64,000 nucleotides of DNA from Litoditis marina (GCA_964036275.1 OZ038439.1:15050330-15114329), one strand, 5' to 3'. Positions 1 to 17,750 are shown, counted from the first letter of the stretch. Notes: generated from the sequence alone by a model not told the origin. Numbers and translations are program-made.

Positions 1-150
1 AAAATGCGGTTATTTCTTGTTCTGCTACGTTTTTAGTTTAGTCGTGCTGTGTTTAACTTGTATTATGTGAGGTTACAGTACAACATTCCTACTCCGTGTA
101 TGGTTTTGTTTGAGAAAAAGTTCTGAAAACATATTTGGAACCAATTTCAG

Positions 151-602
151 GTCTACTACTGAGAATACGATTATGGAACCAGGTAGTAGATCCGCACTTT
201 CCCTACGGGGAAACGAACTACTACTCACACGACGCCAACTTTCTCAGCAAGGTTAGTATAGATAGAGGCTGTCCCGAGAGGGAAAACACGACACAGCAGA
301 TCAAATGTACACGCCAAATTCAACAATTTTAGTTGGAATTGAAATCGAGTCCATGCTACAATACTTTAAAGAGGGGCATTTCTCTAAGCTGGAAGAAAGA
401 TGGTCCAGGCAAAGCTTCACCATCTCCTTACTTATTCGAGTGGAGAAAAACTATGAACACCGAAATTTTGGAATGTCCTCAACCAATGCAGAGAAGCTTC
501 TTGAATAGGTGAAGTTGTCAAAATATTTTTTTTATGTTTCAGTACGAGCGGGCGCGGGAGCAAGAATTGGAAGAACGCCAGCGACTTCACGAAATTTATT
601 AG
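151..602 (+). CDS. 3' end of an unrecognised gene (last two exons)
   Basis: Two exons are visible: 151-251 (after TTTCAG, ending AAG|GTTAGT, entered in phase 1) and 543-602 (after TTTCAG, ending TAG). Joined, they encode about 53 C-terminal residues. The first exon reads RLWNQVVDPHFPYGETNYYS and continues to FLSK; the second, YERAREQELEERQRLHEIY, is a charged helix. An AATAAA signal follows at 621-626. The rest of the gene lies left of the window. I do not recognise the family. The two exons keep phase and the composition looks coding, so the model is fairly secure, but the function is unknown. Confidence 0.55.
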
Positions 603-1660
603 AAATTAATGTGTTTTGGTAATAAATATGTTTTTTTTTGAAGATTGTTTTTTCTCTGTTTTTTGTTTCAAAATGTCGTCGCTTTGGGGACTAAGAAAAA
701 CAGCTAATCGCTATGAGACGATCAACTTTCGGGTTTTAAATCTTATTTCGATCTCATATCTTTACACGGGTCAGAGCCAAAAAGCTATTGCTAAAATTTT
801 TTATTCAGAGTCTAAAATTTACTGAAGCTTATCAGGTTCTAACCCGTAGTCAAGAAATTTTCCAATATAGCTCCAAGAAATATGTAATAAGAAAGATGAA
901 GAAGACAAAAAGCACTATCAGGTTTATACCCGTAGCCGGTTTTCAAGCTTTCTCCAGGAAAGTTTTCAAGAAAGTTCCCCAAAAAGGTTCAACCCGTCTA
1001 CCCGGCTTTCAAGCGCTCTCGGTTCTCAAGTTCGTCGAAAACAAACTTGCCTTGTCGAAAATCCCCAGGTTTGCCAGGAAGTGCAAAACATGTTCAACGA
1101 AAAAGTTCTCGAAAATGAAAAAAGTTCCAATCATTTTATCTCTACTAGCGGTCGCGGACGGTAGTTCATACTCGGAAAGAAAAAGAAGGTTGCTCACACT
1201 CTTTTCTTTTTTCTCGGGTGATAATTCAATTTATCATCTGCAAAGCATAAGCTTGAGGATGTGGGGGTAAAAAGTACACATCTCCGGTATCGAAGTTCAG
1301 CTCCCCACTCGTTGAAGTTTGACCCCCCACCATTGAAGTTCTGCCCCCGCCGACCCAGGTGGGGGGGGGGGTAAACAGTAAATGTCGAAGTTGATTTTTG
1401 ACCCCTCCCCCCTCTCCTAAATTTCCAGGTTTTAGCTTGGGTGGGGGGTTGGAGTGCTACGGGGGGGGGACTCAACTAAAGTGGGGGGCAATACTTCAAT
1501 TTTCCCCAAGTTTATACTTTTTATCCTGTATTATCCCATTCCATGGGTTATAGTTTAATCCAGCCCGTTCACAGTTGAACTTATGACGCACATCGAGTTG
1601 TATCTAACTAAGCTATAATCATATTCTATTGTATGCTTTCCATCAATTTAGGTAATATTA
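603..1660. other. Intergenic stretch, no gene seen
   Basis: After the polyadenylation signal at 621-626 I see AT-rich DNA with no exon-like block that has splice sites and phase. Short open frames at 788-1270 look non-coding (Lys/Ser/Phe-biased, no partner exons). The only structured part is the G-run repeat at 1216-1506, listed separately. Confidence 0.5.
1216..1506. repeat. G-run dispersed repeat, copy 1
   Basis: It starts GGGTGATAATTCAATTTATC and ends with GTGGGGGGCAATACTTCAAT followed by TTTCCCC. Several runs of six or more G or C lie between. A second copy with the same start, middle (TTTTAGCTTGGGTGG) and end lies at 48978-49203. The G tracts are long enough to form quadruplexes. No coding capacity. 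Confidence 0.7.
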
Positions 1661-1670
1661 CTGCTTTCAG
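1661..1670 (+). promoter_or_regulatory. Acceptor-like site upstream of the first kinase gene (possible spliced-leader site)
   Basis: CTGCTTTCAG ends 22 bases before the ATG at 1693, with no obvious coding exon upstream. In nematodes such a site commonly receives a trans-spliced leader. It could instead be the acceptor of a 5' UTR intron. Confidence 0.4.
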
Positions 1671-1692
1671 TCAACTGTGCCACTTCGAAAAC

Positions 1693-7777
<6,085 letters not shown>

Positions 7778-8481
7778 CACAATAACACGTAGATACATTG
7801 CACTGTGTACATATCGATTCGGTTTTGACTATGCATAAATGTACAGCTTTTACCTTGTGACCTGAATAAATTTGTACACTTTAAGGTTATTGACTTTTCA
7901 TGTAATTTTAAAGGGATTCCGGAAAATGTCTGTTGAACGGGAAAATCTCAATAGATTTTGGGTAGAGAAAGTTTTGAAAACCTACTCCGTTAAACAACAG
8001 TCATGGGTACTCTTCCGAGAGTCAGACCGAGAGTGTTCCTTCCATAGGAGATATGTATAGTCTTCACTTCTCGTACGCGAACTATACTAGAAGTCAATTT
8101 TATATTAAAGTTAGCATTCTAATGAGGAATCGTTCACTTTGTTTCTGCACGCTACTGAGTTCTGCTGTGTTTATAATGTTTCACGTGACTGTGCAACCGA
8201 CTAACAGTATACTTGTTCTGTACACAGTAAAAATCAACTTGTTAGAATAGTTCTGAGGAGATATAAATTCCCCCACTGAAATACATGTTTACCACCCGTG
8301 AAACTATGGATTATTTATATTATTTTTATTTGTTCTCTCATTTTCAGATGTCTACATAATCGATCGCAGGTTCCAGATGGTTTTCACCACAGAATCGAGT
8401 CAGAAAACTTTTTTATTATAACGTGTATTTACATATTTACAACAGTAAAGCTTCAAAATACAATATGTGTTCACTCGTTGT
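7778..8481. other. Intergenic between kinase gene 1 and the repeat-protein cluster
   Basis: Holds the kinase polyadenylation signal (AATAAA, 7865-7870), one short TCACGTGA-ended repeat (8093-8190), and a TTTATT at 8412-8417, which is AATAAA on the minus strand for the repeat-protein gene at 8482. Nothing else coding is seen. Confidence 0.55.
8093..8190 (+). repeat. TCACGTGA-ended short repeat, copy 1
   Basis: Contains AGCATTCTAATGAGGAATCG, then TGAGTTCTGCTGTGTTTA and TTTCACGTGACT. The left end AGTCAATTTT is a decayed form of the AGTCACGTGAA end seen in other copies (17751, 33232). Confidence 0.7.
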
Positions 8482-9567
8482 CTACCACCCGTTTACGGTC
8501 CCAGATGGCTGTCTGCAAATAAATGGATCAATATAATATAAAATAGAAGTTTATGATACAATTATTATTTCGTCCGATCAGTTTTGTAGAATTCGATAAC
8601 ATGATAAAACAGAAAATTCCCACGATTTGACAATGTTGGATAGGAGGTGAACTGATGTTCTCCGCTTCAAAAGACGCAGATGTTTTTGTTTGTTTTGAAG
8701 GCGGTATTACGGTTATGCCACGATGGGGTTTGTTCGCGCAGCGTGTAATTTTGGCGGAATTCAAAAAATTTGCTGTGTTTTGAGATAAGACTGCAACGCA
8801 CAACTTTGAAGTTTGTCTAGGAACAACACGTGCTGCACTCACACTTCTGTTCCGAATCCTACGTCCGAGTTCTGTGTGTCTCCTTGGTTGAACCCTCCGT
8901 TTTGATCGAAATTGGTGTCCTGGTCAACCTGAGGTTCCTGATTGAAATTGGTTCCTCGATCAAAGTTGGATCCCTGATTGAAGTTCGTTTCCTGATTGCC
9001 CTGATCATTCTGGTGGAAATTGGTTTCCAGGGGTATTTGAGAACCCTGGTTGAAACCGGTGTCCCGGTTGACTTGAGGTTTGAAATTGGTTCCATGATTT
9101 AAATTGGTTCCCTGATTGAAATTGGTTCCCTGATTGAAATCGGTTCCCTGATTGAACTGAGGTTCCTGGCTGAAACCCCCTCCACTGATACCTCCCTGTT
9201 CAAGCCCTCCTTCCTGGGTATAACCCCGGTTCCCTCTCATAAAGTGGTTCCCTCCCCTCAGGAGGTTCCCTCTCCTCTCGTATCCCCCTCTTGGTTGATA
9301 TCCGGAAGGACCCATTCCGTAGGCGGCAGCACCGTATCCACCGCGTTTCCATCTGGAATGAGTCCAATTCACTGTTATGTGCAGAGATTTGGTGAACAAT
9401 TTGGTTGACACTGCCGAAAAGTATTACATTTTTGAAGTTCGAATGTAAATAGAAATTACAGGAAGTTACTATATAATTTGAAGTAAAAGCGACTTGAAAT
9501 CTTACCTGAACGCCTCTGTTTGTAGAGCAGCAAATGTGATGAGAAGAATAGAAACTAGAAATTGCAT
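8482..9567 (-). CDS. Secreted NFNQGT-repeat protein, paralogue A
   Basis: Three exons on the minus strand: 9506-9567, 8843-9352, 8482-8512. They give 603 nt, 200 residues. Exon 1 is a signal peptide (MQFLVSILLITFAALQTEA). Exon 2 begins WKRGGYGAAAYGMGPSGYQP, then GGYERRG, followed by about 130 residues of degenerate six-residue units close to N-F-N-Q-G-T. Exon 3 gives the conserved C-terminus ending NGW-stop. The splice phases (2, then 2) are identical in all paralogues. It is the left member of a divergent pair with the gene at 10277. The Asn/Gln/Gly-rich body is probably disordered. I do not recognise the family; a cuticle, eggshell, mating or antimicrobial role is possible and the sequence does not choose. 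Confidence 0.85.
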
Positions 9568-9610
9568 TGGTTCAATTGTTGATTGAATGATTTTCTACGA
9601 TCAAATTTGG

Positions 9611-9748
9611 TTTATATATTAGCGGTAAACTTTCTATTTGACGAAATATGGTCACATCTCGCGTGTTGATAAAAAACGAACGGAAACCCCCTAAATGACG
9701 AAATTTAGCGATAACAGATCAGCGCAGAATTGGTCAGATATGACTCAT
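9611..9748 (-). promoter_or_regulatory. Shared promoter module of paralogue A (type I)
   Basis: Read on the minus strand it runs ATGAGTCATATCTGACC ... GGTTTCCGTTCGTTTTTTAT ... GTGACCATATTTCGTC ... CTAATATATAAACC, ending about 45 bases before the ATG. It is nearly the same as 17873-18016 upstream of paralogue E. The TATA-like ATATATAAA sits at the same place in all four intact genes. Confidence 0.75.
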
Positions 9749-10107
9749 GTGAGATCAGCACCAAATACACGTGTATACTACCCTGAAACAAAATGACCAT
9801 GAAATATTTCTTTCTGGTCAAAACGTTGGATGGCAAAGAAGTACACAATAATTCCTCGAAATAATGCCTGTTTTCAGGTTCCACCATCCTAGTAAAAATT
9901 CTCAAGTATGCTGTAAGCATGAATGTCTGATGATTCTTTCATGGAAAAGGTTTTCCGATCAACTTCGTCGAAAACCAAAATGTAAAAGATCCCTAGATGT
10001 CGCATTGACTGTAGAGTGTATAATATTTCGGGGCAGATCAACTTAATGAATTCTAAACGTTGCTGAGTTTGAGGAATTTGTTTCAATAACGTTTCCAAAA
10101 ATAACTA

Positions 10108-10234
10108 GCTGACCATCTCTCAAGTCGCAATGATCAGTGCCAAATGGCGTCATTTGGCGGGTTGCCATCAATCACTTCCACGCGCGTTCTGACCATATTT
10201 CGTCAAATACAAAGTTTTCTGCTAATATATAAAC
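10108..10234 (+). promoter_or_regulatory. Shared promoter module of paralogue B (type II)
   Basis: GCTGACCATCTCTCAAGTCG ... a palindrome with arms GCCAAATG and CATTTGGC around GCGT ... TTCCACGCGCGTTCTGACCA, TATTTCGTC ... CTAATATATAAACC. It nearly matches the minus-strand module at 17334-17461. Confidence 0.75.
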
Positions 10235-10276
10235 CAAGTTAGTTGCTAGAAAGCCATCCAATATATATATCAAACA

Positions 10277-11602
10277 ATGCAACTTCTAGCTTCGATTCTT
10301 CTTATTTCATTTGCTGCTCTTCAAACAGAAGCGTTCAGGTGAGATATTTTGGAGTTTTTACTCAAAATGTTATTGTTTCCACTAATTTCATCTTTTTCAT
10401 GTAAGTCAATCGAAAAAATTAATTTAGTTTGTAATTTTATTTTGTAGTTCAGAACGTTACAAAGTTATACGAGTCAGTCAAAAGTTGAGATTGCCAACCT
10501 AAACAGCGCCTAACTTTCACGAAATTTCTCAAAATAGAAATGAATTAGACTATCATTGTTTCCAGATGGAAACGCGGTGGATACGGTGCTGCCGCCTACG
10601 GAATGGGTCCTTCCGGATATCAACCGAGAGGGGGATACGAGAGGAGAGGGAACAAGGGTTATAACCAGGAAAGAGGGATGGGACAGAGAGGTATCAATGG
10701 AGGAGGTTTCAACCAGGAATCTCAGTTCAAGCTGGGGACCAGGGGTAACCGGGGAACCAATTTCCACCGAGGAATCAACTCCAATCAAGGATTCGATTCT
10801 GACCAAGGAACCAATTTTAACCAAGGACCTCAAGTCAACCAGGGAACCAATTATGATCAAGGAACCAACTCCAATCAAGGAACCAATTTCAACAAGGAAC
10901 CTCATATTCATCATGGAACCAATTTTAACCAGGAACCTCAGATCAAGCAGGGAACCGATTTCAACCAAGGAACCAACTTTGATCGAGGAACCAATTTCGA
11001 TCAGGAAACCAAATCCAATCAAGGATTCGATTTTGATCAAGGAACCAACTCCAATCGAGGAAGCAATTTCAACCCGGAATCTCAAGTTCATCAGGGAACC
11101 AATTTCAATCCGCAACCCCAGGTCAAGCAGGGAACCGTCTTCAACCCAGAGCCTCAGGGTAACCAGGGAACCAATTTCAACCAGAACAGAGAGTTGAACC
11201 AGGGAAATGAGGGTGGATTCAACCAAGAAGGAACACAGAATATGGACACGAGTTTCGGGACAGAAGGGTGAGTGGAACGTTTCTTGAAGTAAATGAGCCA
11301 AATTTATTGACAAATCAGACACAGTAAAATTTTCGAAATTCGCTCTAAATAAACACCAACCACGATCAAACTATAAATCCATCACTGAACCAAAAGTAGG
11401 CCAGCGGACCGATCTCATGCAGCTCACGTTAGGTTGAGCAACGGCTATTACAAACATATGTTGTCATTGGTTTCTCACGATTCAAGATAAAAGAGTTCTA
11501 AGTGTTATACCTAGTCGATAAGATATTGGTAAAGTTTATGTTGTGTAATATTCTAACCCGTTCAATTTCAGACAGCAATCTGGGAGTGGAAACGGGTGGT
11601 AG
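10277..11602 (+). CDS. Secreted NFNQGT-repeat protein, paralogue B (longest)
   Basis: Exons 10277-10338, 10566-11267, 11572-11602; 795 nt, 264 residues. Signal peptide MQLLASILLISFAALQTEA, then WKRGGYGAAAYGMGPSGYQP, GGYERRG, and a repeat region of roughly 200 residues with units such as NFNQGT, NSNQGT, NFDRGT and PQVNQGT. The last exon supplies the shared C-terminus ending GSGNGW. AATAAA at 11668-11673. The Lys-Arg pair just after the signal peptide could be a processing site. A 270-codon open frame on the opposite strand is a composition artefact of the repeat. The function is not recognised. Confidence 0.87.
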
Positions 11603-12742
11603 ATCACGGGAGGAAACAAATAATTCATCTCTGAAAGCTTTATAAAACTGTAAATACATTGTTTATTAATAAATCCATCGTCTTTACTCAGTGTTTCAAA
11701 TGTTCAAACATAGCAGATGTTAGTTTTCTGTGAGAAAACCAATAAGAGATACAACACCCATCATTTGTTCAGTCTGTTTGCACCCATATTTCGGTTACTT
11801 CTCCATGTTCATACATAATTCGTTTCCGAAACAGTTGGATACTAAATTTGGTTTGGCTTCATACTCTTTTCTGAATCTGGCATATGCATTGAATTGAATT
11901 GATTTATACACAAAGTTGTGCAACGGGACATCATAACAGATAATATTCAAATGTAGATAAGAAATAAAAGTCGGAAAAAATAAAAACTAGGCATGTTGAT
12001 TATAGAATGTAAACATTTGTTGAGCACATGAGATCAAAGTACATAGTTGAGGCAGATGAGAACATATATGAAAAAATCGCGGAGGCTTCAGATGGTACAG
12101 GACTGGAAGCGCGTCGCAAACCGCGTCGCAGCCCGCACCCTTCCACAAAAATCACCACTGCACATCATAAGTCGTACGCATGAAGCATTCGGGGTCGGGT
12201 TGGGATGCTATAACGAGCTCGCTTGGGCTCATTTCCAGCCAATTATGGTCATTCCAACAAGACCCGCGGATGTTTCATGCATACGGCCTCATGTGTAAAA
12301 TGAAGTCAAGTAAAAATACTCGGTAGTTCATTTGAATGATATGTACCAGCCTCGAACCACTTGAAAAATCGTAAAAAAAAAAAAATCAAATTCGGGTAGT
12401 GTTGGAAAAGTATTTGTTTCAAACATACATTGGCAGAGTACTGTCTTCTTATGAGAGATACTATCGATTGCTTTTAAGAAGTTTTAGAAGATGAAAATTC
12501 TATAACTATTGAGCATGTTTCACAGTGTAATATTTCAACTGTTGAGCCTGAGAAATGTGACAAGAGTGTTGTGCTTTCTTATGTTGAATTGACTATCATA
12601 ATTTTTTTTATCATGATTGGTTACATAAAAAGCCGATAGCCTTGTTATTTTGAAACATTGTACTAATAAAAAAGATTTATTGGTGTACAATGTATTTAAA
12701 ATAATAATGAAGCTTCCAATAGAGTCGGTTCTCATTCGTCTT
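11603..12742. other. Intergenic, no gene seen
   Basis: AT-rich after the polyadenylation signal at 11668. An 83-codon frame at 12047-12298 has no splice partners or recognisable composition and I do not call it. No repeat of the window's families is obvious. Confidence 0.45.
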
Positions 12743-14041
12743 CTACCACCCGTTTCCAGTCCCAGATGGTTGTCTACAGGTGAAAGGATTAATCTGATGA
12801 AGAATAAAAATTTATATTATAACTATCGATTCGGTCTAATCGAATTTTTAGAATTTGATGAGGTGAGAAAACAGGAATTTAAACGTGGAGTTGACAAATT
12901 CCGAGGGAAGACCAAATAATCGAGTATATCTATAAATCGGTAACTTTGTTATGTTATTATGTGTTTTTAGTATGATCCCCTTGAAATTTCGCAGAATTCA
13001 AAAATGCAGTTTTTTGAAATCAGAGTACAGGTTGAACTTTGATGTTCTCTAGGAATGAAACTCACACTTCTGTTCCAAATCCTACGTCCGAATTGTGTGT
13101 TCCTTCTTGGTTGAACCCTACGTTTTGATTGAAGTCGGTTTCTTGATTTAGGGTTGTTCCTTGATCAAAATGAGCTCCTTGATTGAAATCGGTTCCCTGA
13201 TCAATCTGAGGTTCCTGGTTAAAATTGGTTCCTCCATTCAAATGAGTTCCTTGATTGAACCTGGTTCCCTGGTTGAAATTGGTTCCTTGATTGAAATTGG
13301 TTCCCTGATTAAATTGAGGTTTCTGGTGGGAACCCCCTCCATTAAACCCTTCTTCCTGTCCGAACCCTCTTTCCTGGTTCCCTCTCATAAAGTGGTTTCC
13401 TCCTCTCAGGTGGTCTCCTCTTCTCTCGTATCCCCCTCTCGGTTGATATCCGGAAGGACCCATTCCGTAGGCGGTGTCGCGAAGGCGACTTATACTGTCT
13501 TGCCCGCGGTTTACAATCAACTGTGCACCTTGCAAATATTGGACTGGCAAGCCCCGCCCCCTCGGCAGACCGCCCGGTCCGCTCTGCTTGATGTAACCCA
13601 AACGATTGCTTGAGGAAAGGAGAATTCAGTAGATATCAGGAGAGCACAATGACAGTACAAACAACTCATAACGCATATGATTCAGACGCGCAAGACTCTA
13701 GTAATATCATTTGACTATTGTAACTCTATTATTATTATTCTTCTTGATTGTAATTAATATTGTTTCATAATATTGTTTAGTATACCTATTGTTTAGCGCA
13801 GCCTAAATGAAGCATGAGTTATACAGGATGTACTGTTTATATATTATCTAACAAATCTAATGTATTCGTATGACTATCTATCTATAGTGCGCAGACAGGC
13901 GTAAGCCGCACTGGTTAAACTATAGAACCTTTCATTATTTCTTTCTAAAACAGTACCGCGTGGCAGTTACATAAATTGAATAATAGGCGTATACCACTGA
14001 CGCTGAAACAGGCGGCAGCACCGTATCCACCGCGTTTCCAT
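12743..14041 (-). pseudogene. Broken NFNQGT-repeat paralogue C, interrupted by a solo LTR
   Basis: Exon 3 (12743-12773, ending NGW-stop) and exon 2 (13066-14041) are recognisable by alignment with the paralogues. Exon 2 is split: its first 26 bases (14016-14041 on the minus strand), encoding WKRGGYGA, are separated from the rest by a 536-bp insertion plus one 5-bp duplication. No signal-peptide exon or promoter module is found in the 700 bases upstream, although the other four genes have theirs within 300 bases. The remaining repeat region is still open. It is shorter than its relatives (about 130 residues from MGPSGYQ onward). It is best read as a pseudogene. Confidence 0.8.
13475..14010. 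mobile_element. Solo LTR (536 bp) with 5-bp target duplication
   Basis: It begins TGTCGCGAAGG and ends GCTGAAACA, the TG...CA ends of an LTR. It is flanked by GGCGG at 13470-13474 and again at 14011-14015. Aligning with intact paralogues (TAGGCGGCAGCACC) shows exactly this segment plus one GGCGG is extra. There is no internal domain, so it is a solo LTR left by recombination. The size and 5-bp duplication fit Ty3/gypsy or BEL/Pao elements; the clade cannot be told from the LTR alone. Confidence 0.85.
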
Positions 14042-14747
14042 CTGAAAACAAGTCGAAGTCATTGCTACGTCACTTGAAATTTTGAATTAGTTTCAACTCC
14101 ATTTAAAAAATAATTTCGATGAACAACTTCACTTCGTCAATTGCACTTCCGAACTTAGAAACTGAGATTGGATTGGAGTGCGTAAATTCGCATTGGAGCG
14201 CGTGTCATGAAATCGACCATTCCATTCTGTCCTCCTTTAAACGAAATTTAACTCCAAAAAACTGTTATTCTCGACATATTATTACGTTTTTCTACAATTT
14301 CATGGGAACAATTGTTCACAGTTTCTGGAGTTGAATCGGAAAAATCGCATGAATGCTCCCTACAGAAAATACGTTTTGTCAGTTATTAAAAAAATAGTTT
14401 TAGTTGAAAATTGAAGTTGTTAATGGAGTATTCTGTATGTCGAATGCATTGTTGCTTGAAACATGTGAAACACACCAGGCGCAGAAGCAACCCTTTCCAA
14501 AACTCATGAGATCAGCTCATGAACAGTATCTTATAGGTTTCTCCATTACGACTGAGAGTTTGGCAGCGTGTCAATCAGTTTTCAGGTGGTTTTTTTGGCA
14601 TTTTAGAGTTTCTCAAAAAAAAACTGAGAAACTCCAGATTCTTTAGCTTCATTACAACACAAACGTAAGACAAGTTTTTGGAAAGCTTATGTTTACTCAA
14701 AGAACATTTTGGCATGGTGCCAATGAGTCTCAGTGCGCATGAAACGA

Positions 14748-14989
14748 ACTATAAAGTCTTTTTTATTCCTACTGAGATCCCTACAGTATGACGAAACGCT
14801 CAGGCCGTATGACTTGAAGCTTTATCAGAAAATATCGAGATTGTCACATTCGGTTCTGACTCCTTATTATACAAATAGTGTTGAAACCTATAATGACAAA
14901 GTGCAAGTTAGCGCAGAATACTGTCGTTGGCATTGGAAAAGCTTGAATGTGTACTGTAGGAGTCGCAGTACGAATGATTTCAACTATAC
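14748..14989. repeat. MITE with TIR ATTCCTACTGAGACTCCTAC, copy 2
   Basis: Left end ATTCCTACTGAGATCCCTAC (then AGTATG); right end GTACTGTAGGAGTCGCAGTA, then CGAAT and CAACTATAC. It is diverged from copy 1 but keeps the inverted ends. Confidence 0.7.
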
Positions 14990-15539
14990 TCAATTGATTG
15001 CTGTGCTACAAAAATTGAAGTTCGCAAGTAGTTCATGGACTTCTCACGCAAAATTTCATGTGAACTTCTGTTGATTAGAGGAAAAGAAAGAATTCGACAG
15101 ATCATAGAAACTTGCATCATTGCTGCCGTTTCTGGCGAAATTGATTTATTTTCAGGTTTAATTGTTCTATTGACTCGAAATTACAAGTTTTTGTAAACTC
15201 GGACGAGTTAGGAACGAGGTGCAATTGCATTTAGTTTTCATCGGTAGTTGGTGTGGTAAGGATCCCATATTTATTGATTTCAGTGTACTCGAAGTCAGCT
15301 CCCGTAGTTCCTATACTAAATACCTCAACTGTTGTACCCAGTACGCAATCTTAAATGTTGTTTTCGGTGGTCAAGACTTGTCACATTTGTTTTGTAGTTA
15401 GTTAATTTTCTATGTTGCTCGACACGTTTAGCAGTCCGCTGTCATTATGACCTTGTTCAAGCCAGCCGGAGCCACAATCGAAAAGCCCGAGGAAGTCGCG
15501 TACTCGTGGCCATGAATACCTCAGAGCATCTCAGAAACT

Positions 15540-15715
15540 TTTTTCTGCGATTAGCAAGCTACAAATGCGAGTGAGTGTGCAGGTCAGTGAGATCGCAGAC
15601 AGTTTGAGACAATCTGCGTCTCTCTGATCTGCACACTCTCTCGGCGAGGCCGCTACAAAAGTAGCTTGCTGATTGGTAATAAATTGTCTGAGATGCAGAG
15701 GCGAATCGATTTGGC
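15540..15715. repeat. GTGCAGGTCAGAGAGACGC family element, copy 3
   Basis: A near-palindrome: TAGCAAGCTACAAATGCGAG ... GTGTGCAGGTCAGTGAGATC around a short spacer, then CTGCGTCTCTCTGATCTGCA ... AAAGTAGCTTGCTGATTGG. This is the clearest copy of the family. Confidence 0.8.
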
Positions 15716-15879
15716 GATCGGCCATTTATCACCACTATGTAACATTTTGAGGTGACGAACCACACTTCAAACTATACATTTGAAACGTTAGATTTGTCCC
15801 AGTACACGTTTGCTTGATCTTTGTGTGTATTCCTTCCTGATAGGGTACGTTACTCAGAAACATGTGCGCGAATTTCATG

Positions 15880-15995
15880 TGATTAGCAAACTACAAAAGC
15901 CAGAGAGCATGAAGGTCAATGCGGCGACGGACACTCTGAGAAAGTCTGCGTCTATCTGACCTGTGCACTCTCTCTTGTCACTACGAAAAACCAAG
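15880..15995. repeat. GTGCAGGTCAGAGAGACGC family element, copy 4
   Basis: ATTAGCAAACTACAAAAGCC ... GTCTGCGTCTATCTGACCTG ... CACTCTCTCTTGTCACTACG. It is a decayed copy of the element at 15540. Confidence 0.65.
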
Positions 15996-16231
15996 TTTTA
16001 TACTGGAAACTTCGAATTATTAGGCACACATGAAAACTTTGTATTGCAATCTCATGTTTAATTGACTTTCATTATGTTCTTTGCCGGCTCGTTTACGGAG
16101 GAAATCATTGGATTAATTTGTTCAACAACAACTAAAGTCCTGACCGAAATAAAGGGTTTATTGATATGAAATGTATATAAAATCGTTATAAAGCTTTCAA
16201 TGGAATATGTTTTCACACGTCTTCACGTCTT

Positions 16232-17292
16232 CTACCACCCGTTTCCACGCGTTGATGACTGTCTGAAAATAGTAGGATTAATAGAATATCTTGAGCAGAA
16301 CTTACATAGTATACCATTGACTATATCTAATCAGTTATCCTTGAAATTTACACCATAAAAACAAGAAGGTAACCAACGACTTGACGCGTTGCGAGGGAAG
16401 ATCTAACAATGATAAAATAATCGACAACATTTACAAATCGGTAGTTTTGTTATGTGTTTTCAGTCCAACCATCTTGAAATTACGGCAGAATTCGAAAAGT
16501 ATGCTGTGTTTTGAGATAGAAATTTGTACTACGAACTGAACGTATCGCACTCACACTTCTGTTCTGAATCCTACGTCCGAGTTCTGTGTGTCTCCTTGGT
16601 TGAACCCTCCGTTTTGATCGAAATTGGTACCCTGGTTGACCTGAGGTTCCTGGTTGAAATTGGTTCCTCGATCAAAGTTGGTTCCCTGATTGAAGTTCGT
16701 TCCCTGATTGCCCTGATCATTCTGGTGGAAATTGGTTTCCAGGGGTATTTGAGAACCCTGGTTGAAACCGGTATCCCGGTTGACTTGAGGTTCTTGGTTG
16801 AAATTGGTTCCATGATTTAAATTGGTTCCCTGATTGAAATTGGTTCCCTGATTGAAATCGGTTCCCTGATTGAACTGAGGTTCCTGGCGGAAACCCCCTC
16901 CACTGATACCTCCCTGTTCAAGTCCTCCTTCCTGGGTATAACCCCGGTTCCCTCTCATAAAGTCGTTCCCTCCCCTCAGGTGGTTCCCTCTCCTCTCGTA
17001 TCCCCCTCTCGGTTGATATCCGGAGGGACCCATTCCGTAGGCGGCAGCACCGTATCCACCGCGTTTCCATCTGAAAACAATGATTTGGGGAAACATTTGG
17101 TTAACAGTGCCAAGAAGTATCCAGTTTTCGAATTTCTAAACCTGTTAACGTAATTTTAAATCGAAAGTATTAGTAAAGTTTGAATGTAAATGAAGATTAC
17201 AAGAAGTAACTATAGTAATAGTAATTTTACCTGGACGCTTCAGTTTGAAGAGCAGAAAATGTAATGAGAAGAATAGAAACTAGAAATTGCAT
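16232..17292 (-). CDS. Secreted NFNQGT-repeat protein, paralogue D
   Basis: Exons on the minus strand: 17231-17292, 16555-17070, 16232-16262; 609 nt, 202 residues. Signal peptide MQFLVSILLITFSALQTEA, then the WKRGGYGAAAYGMGPSGYQP block and a repeat region that matches paralogue A almost unit for unit (including the IPLETNFHQNDQGNQ segment). The C-terminus ends RGNGW. The coding sequence groups with paralogue A, but its promoter module groups with paralogue B. Divergent partner of the gene at 18058. Function not recognised. Confidence 0.85.
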
Positions 17293-17333
17293 TGTATCAA
17301 AAGTTGATTAGATGACTTTCCTGCAACGAACAT

Positions 17334-17461
17334 GGTTTATATATTGGCAGCAAACTTTCTATTTGACGAAATATGGTCAGAACGCGCGTGGAATTGATTG
17401 ATGGCAACCCGCCAAATAACGCCATTTGGCACTGATCATTGCGACTTGAGAGATGTTCAGC
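17334..17461 (-). promoter_or_regulatory. Shared promoter module of paralogue D (type II)
   Basis: On the minus strand: GCTGAACATCTCTCAAGTCG ... AAATGGCGTTATTTGGCGGG ... CACGCGCGTTCTGACCATAT ... CCAATATATAAACC. It is close to 10108-10234. The palindrome has one changed base (GTT for GTC). Confidence 0.75.
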
Positions 17462-17750
17462 TATGACTCACTGTTATTTTAGGAAACGTGATACAAACAG
17501 AAACACGAAACTTGGTAGATAGAAAGAAACATGGACTCTCGAGAAGAAGAGCAATATCTGGTCAGTTTCAAGTTAAACTGGATTTTTACACATGAAACAT
17601 ACGTAAAATACAGTTTGGGATTAACCTCGACGTGATTACTTGTTTCTTAAAACAATCGTTGAAAATCGGTTTCACCCTGAGAGGAAAATGCTATCAAATT
17701 ACTTTGTTCTCTCGGGTAGTATTCTCGTGTATACTAGAGGTAAACTGATT

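Larger units (their letters stand above)
14042..16231. other. Intergenic rich in inverted-repeat elements
   Basis: No coding exon found. Contains a MITE (14748-14989) and two copies of the GTGCAGGTCAGAGAGACGC family (15540-15715, 15880-15995). The rest is AT-rich unique sequence. Confidence 0.5.

Noticed and set aside
788..1270. 160-codon plus-strand frame
   Set aside because: No splice partners, biased composition, and it runs into the G-run repeat at its end.
8839..9411. Long single-exon reading of paralogue A starting near 9411
   Set aside because: The real start is in the conserved signal-peptide exon at 9567; the frame upstream of 9352 is intron.
10510..11322. 270-codon minus-strand open frame opposite paralogue B, and similar frames opposite the other repeat genes
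   Set aside because: The repeat unit lacks stop-producing words on the opposite strand, so long frames arise automatically. They have no signal peptide, no conserved ends and cross the intron boundaries of the real gene.
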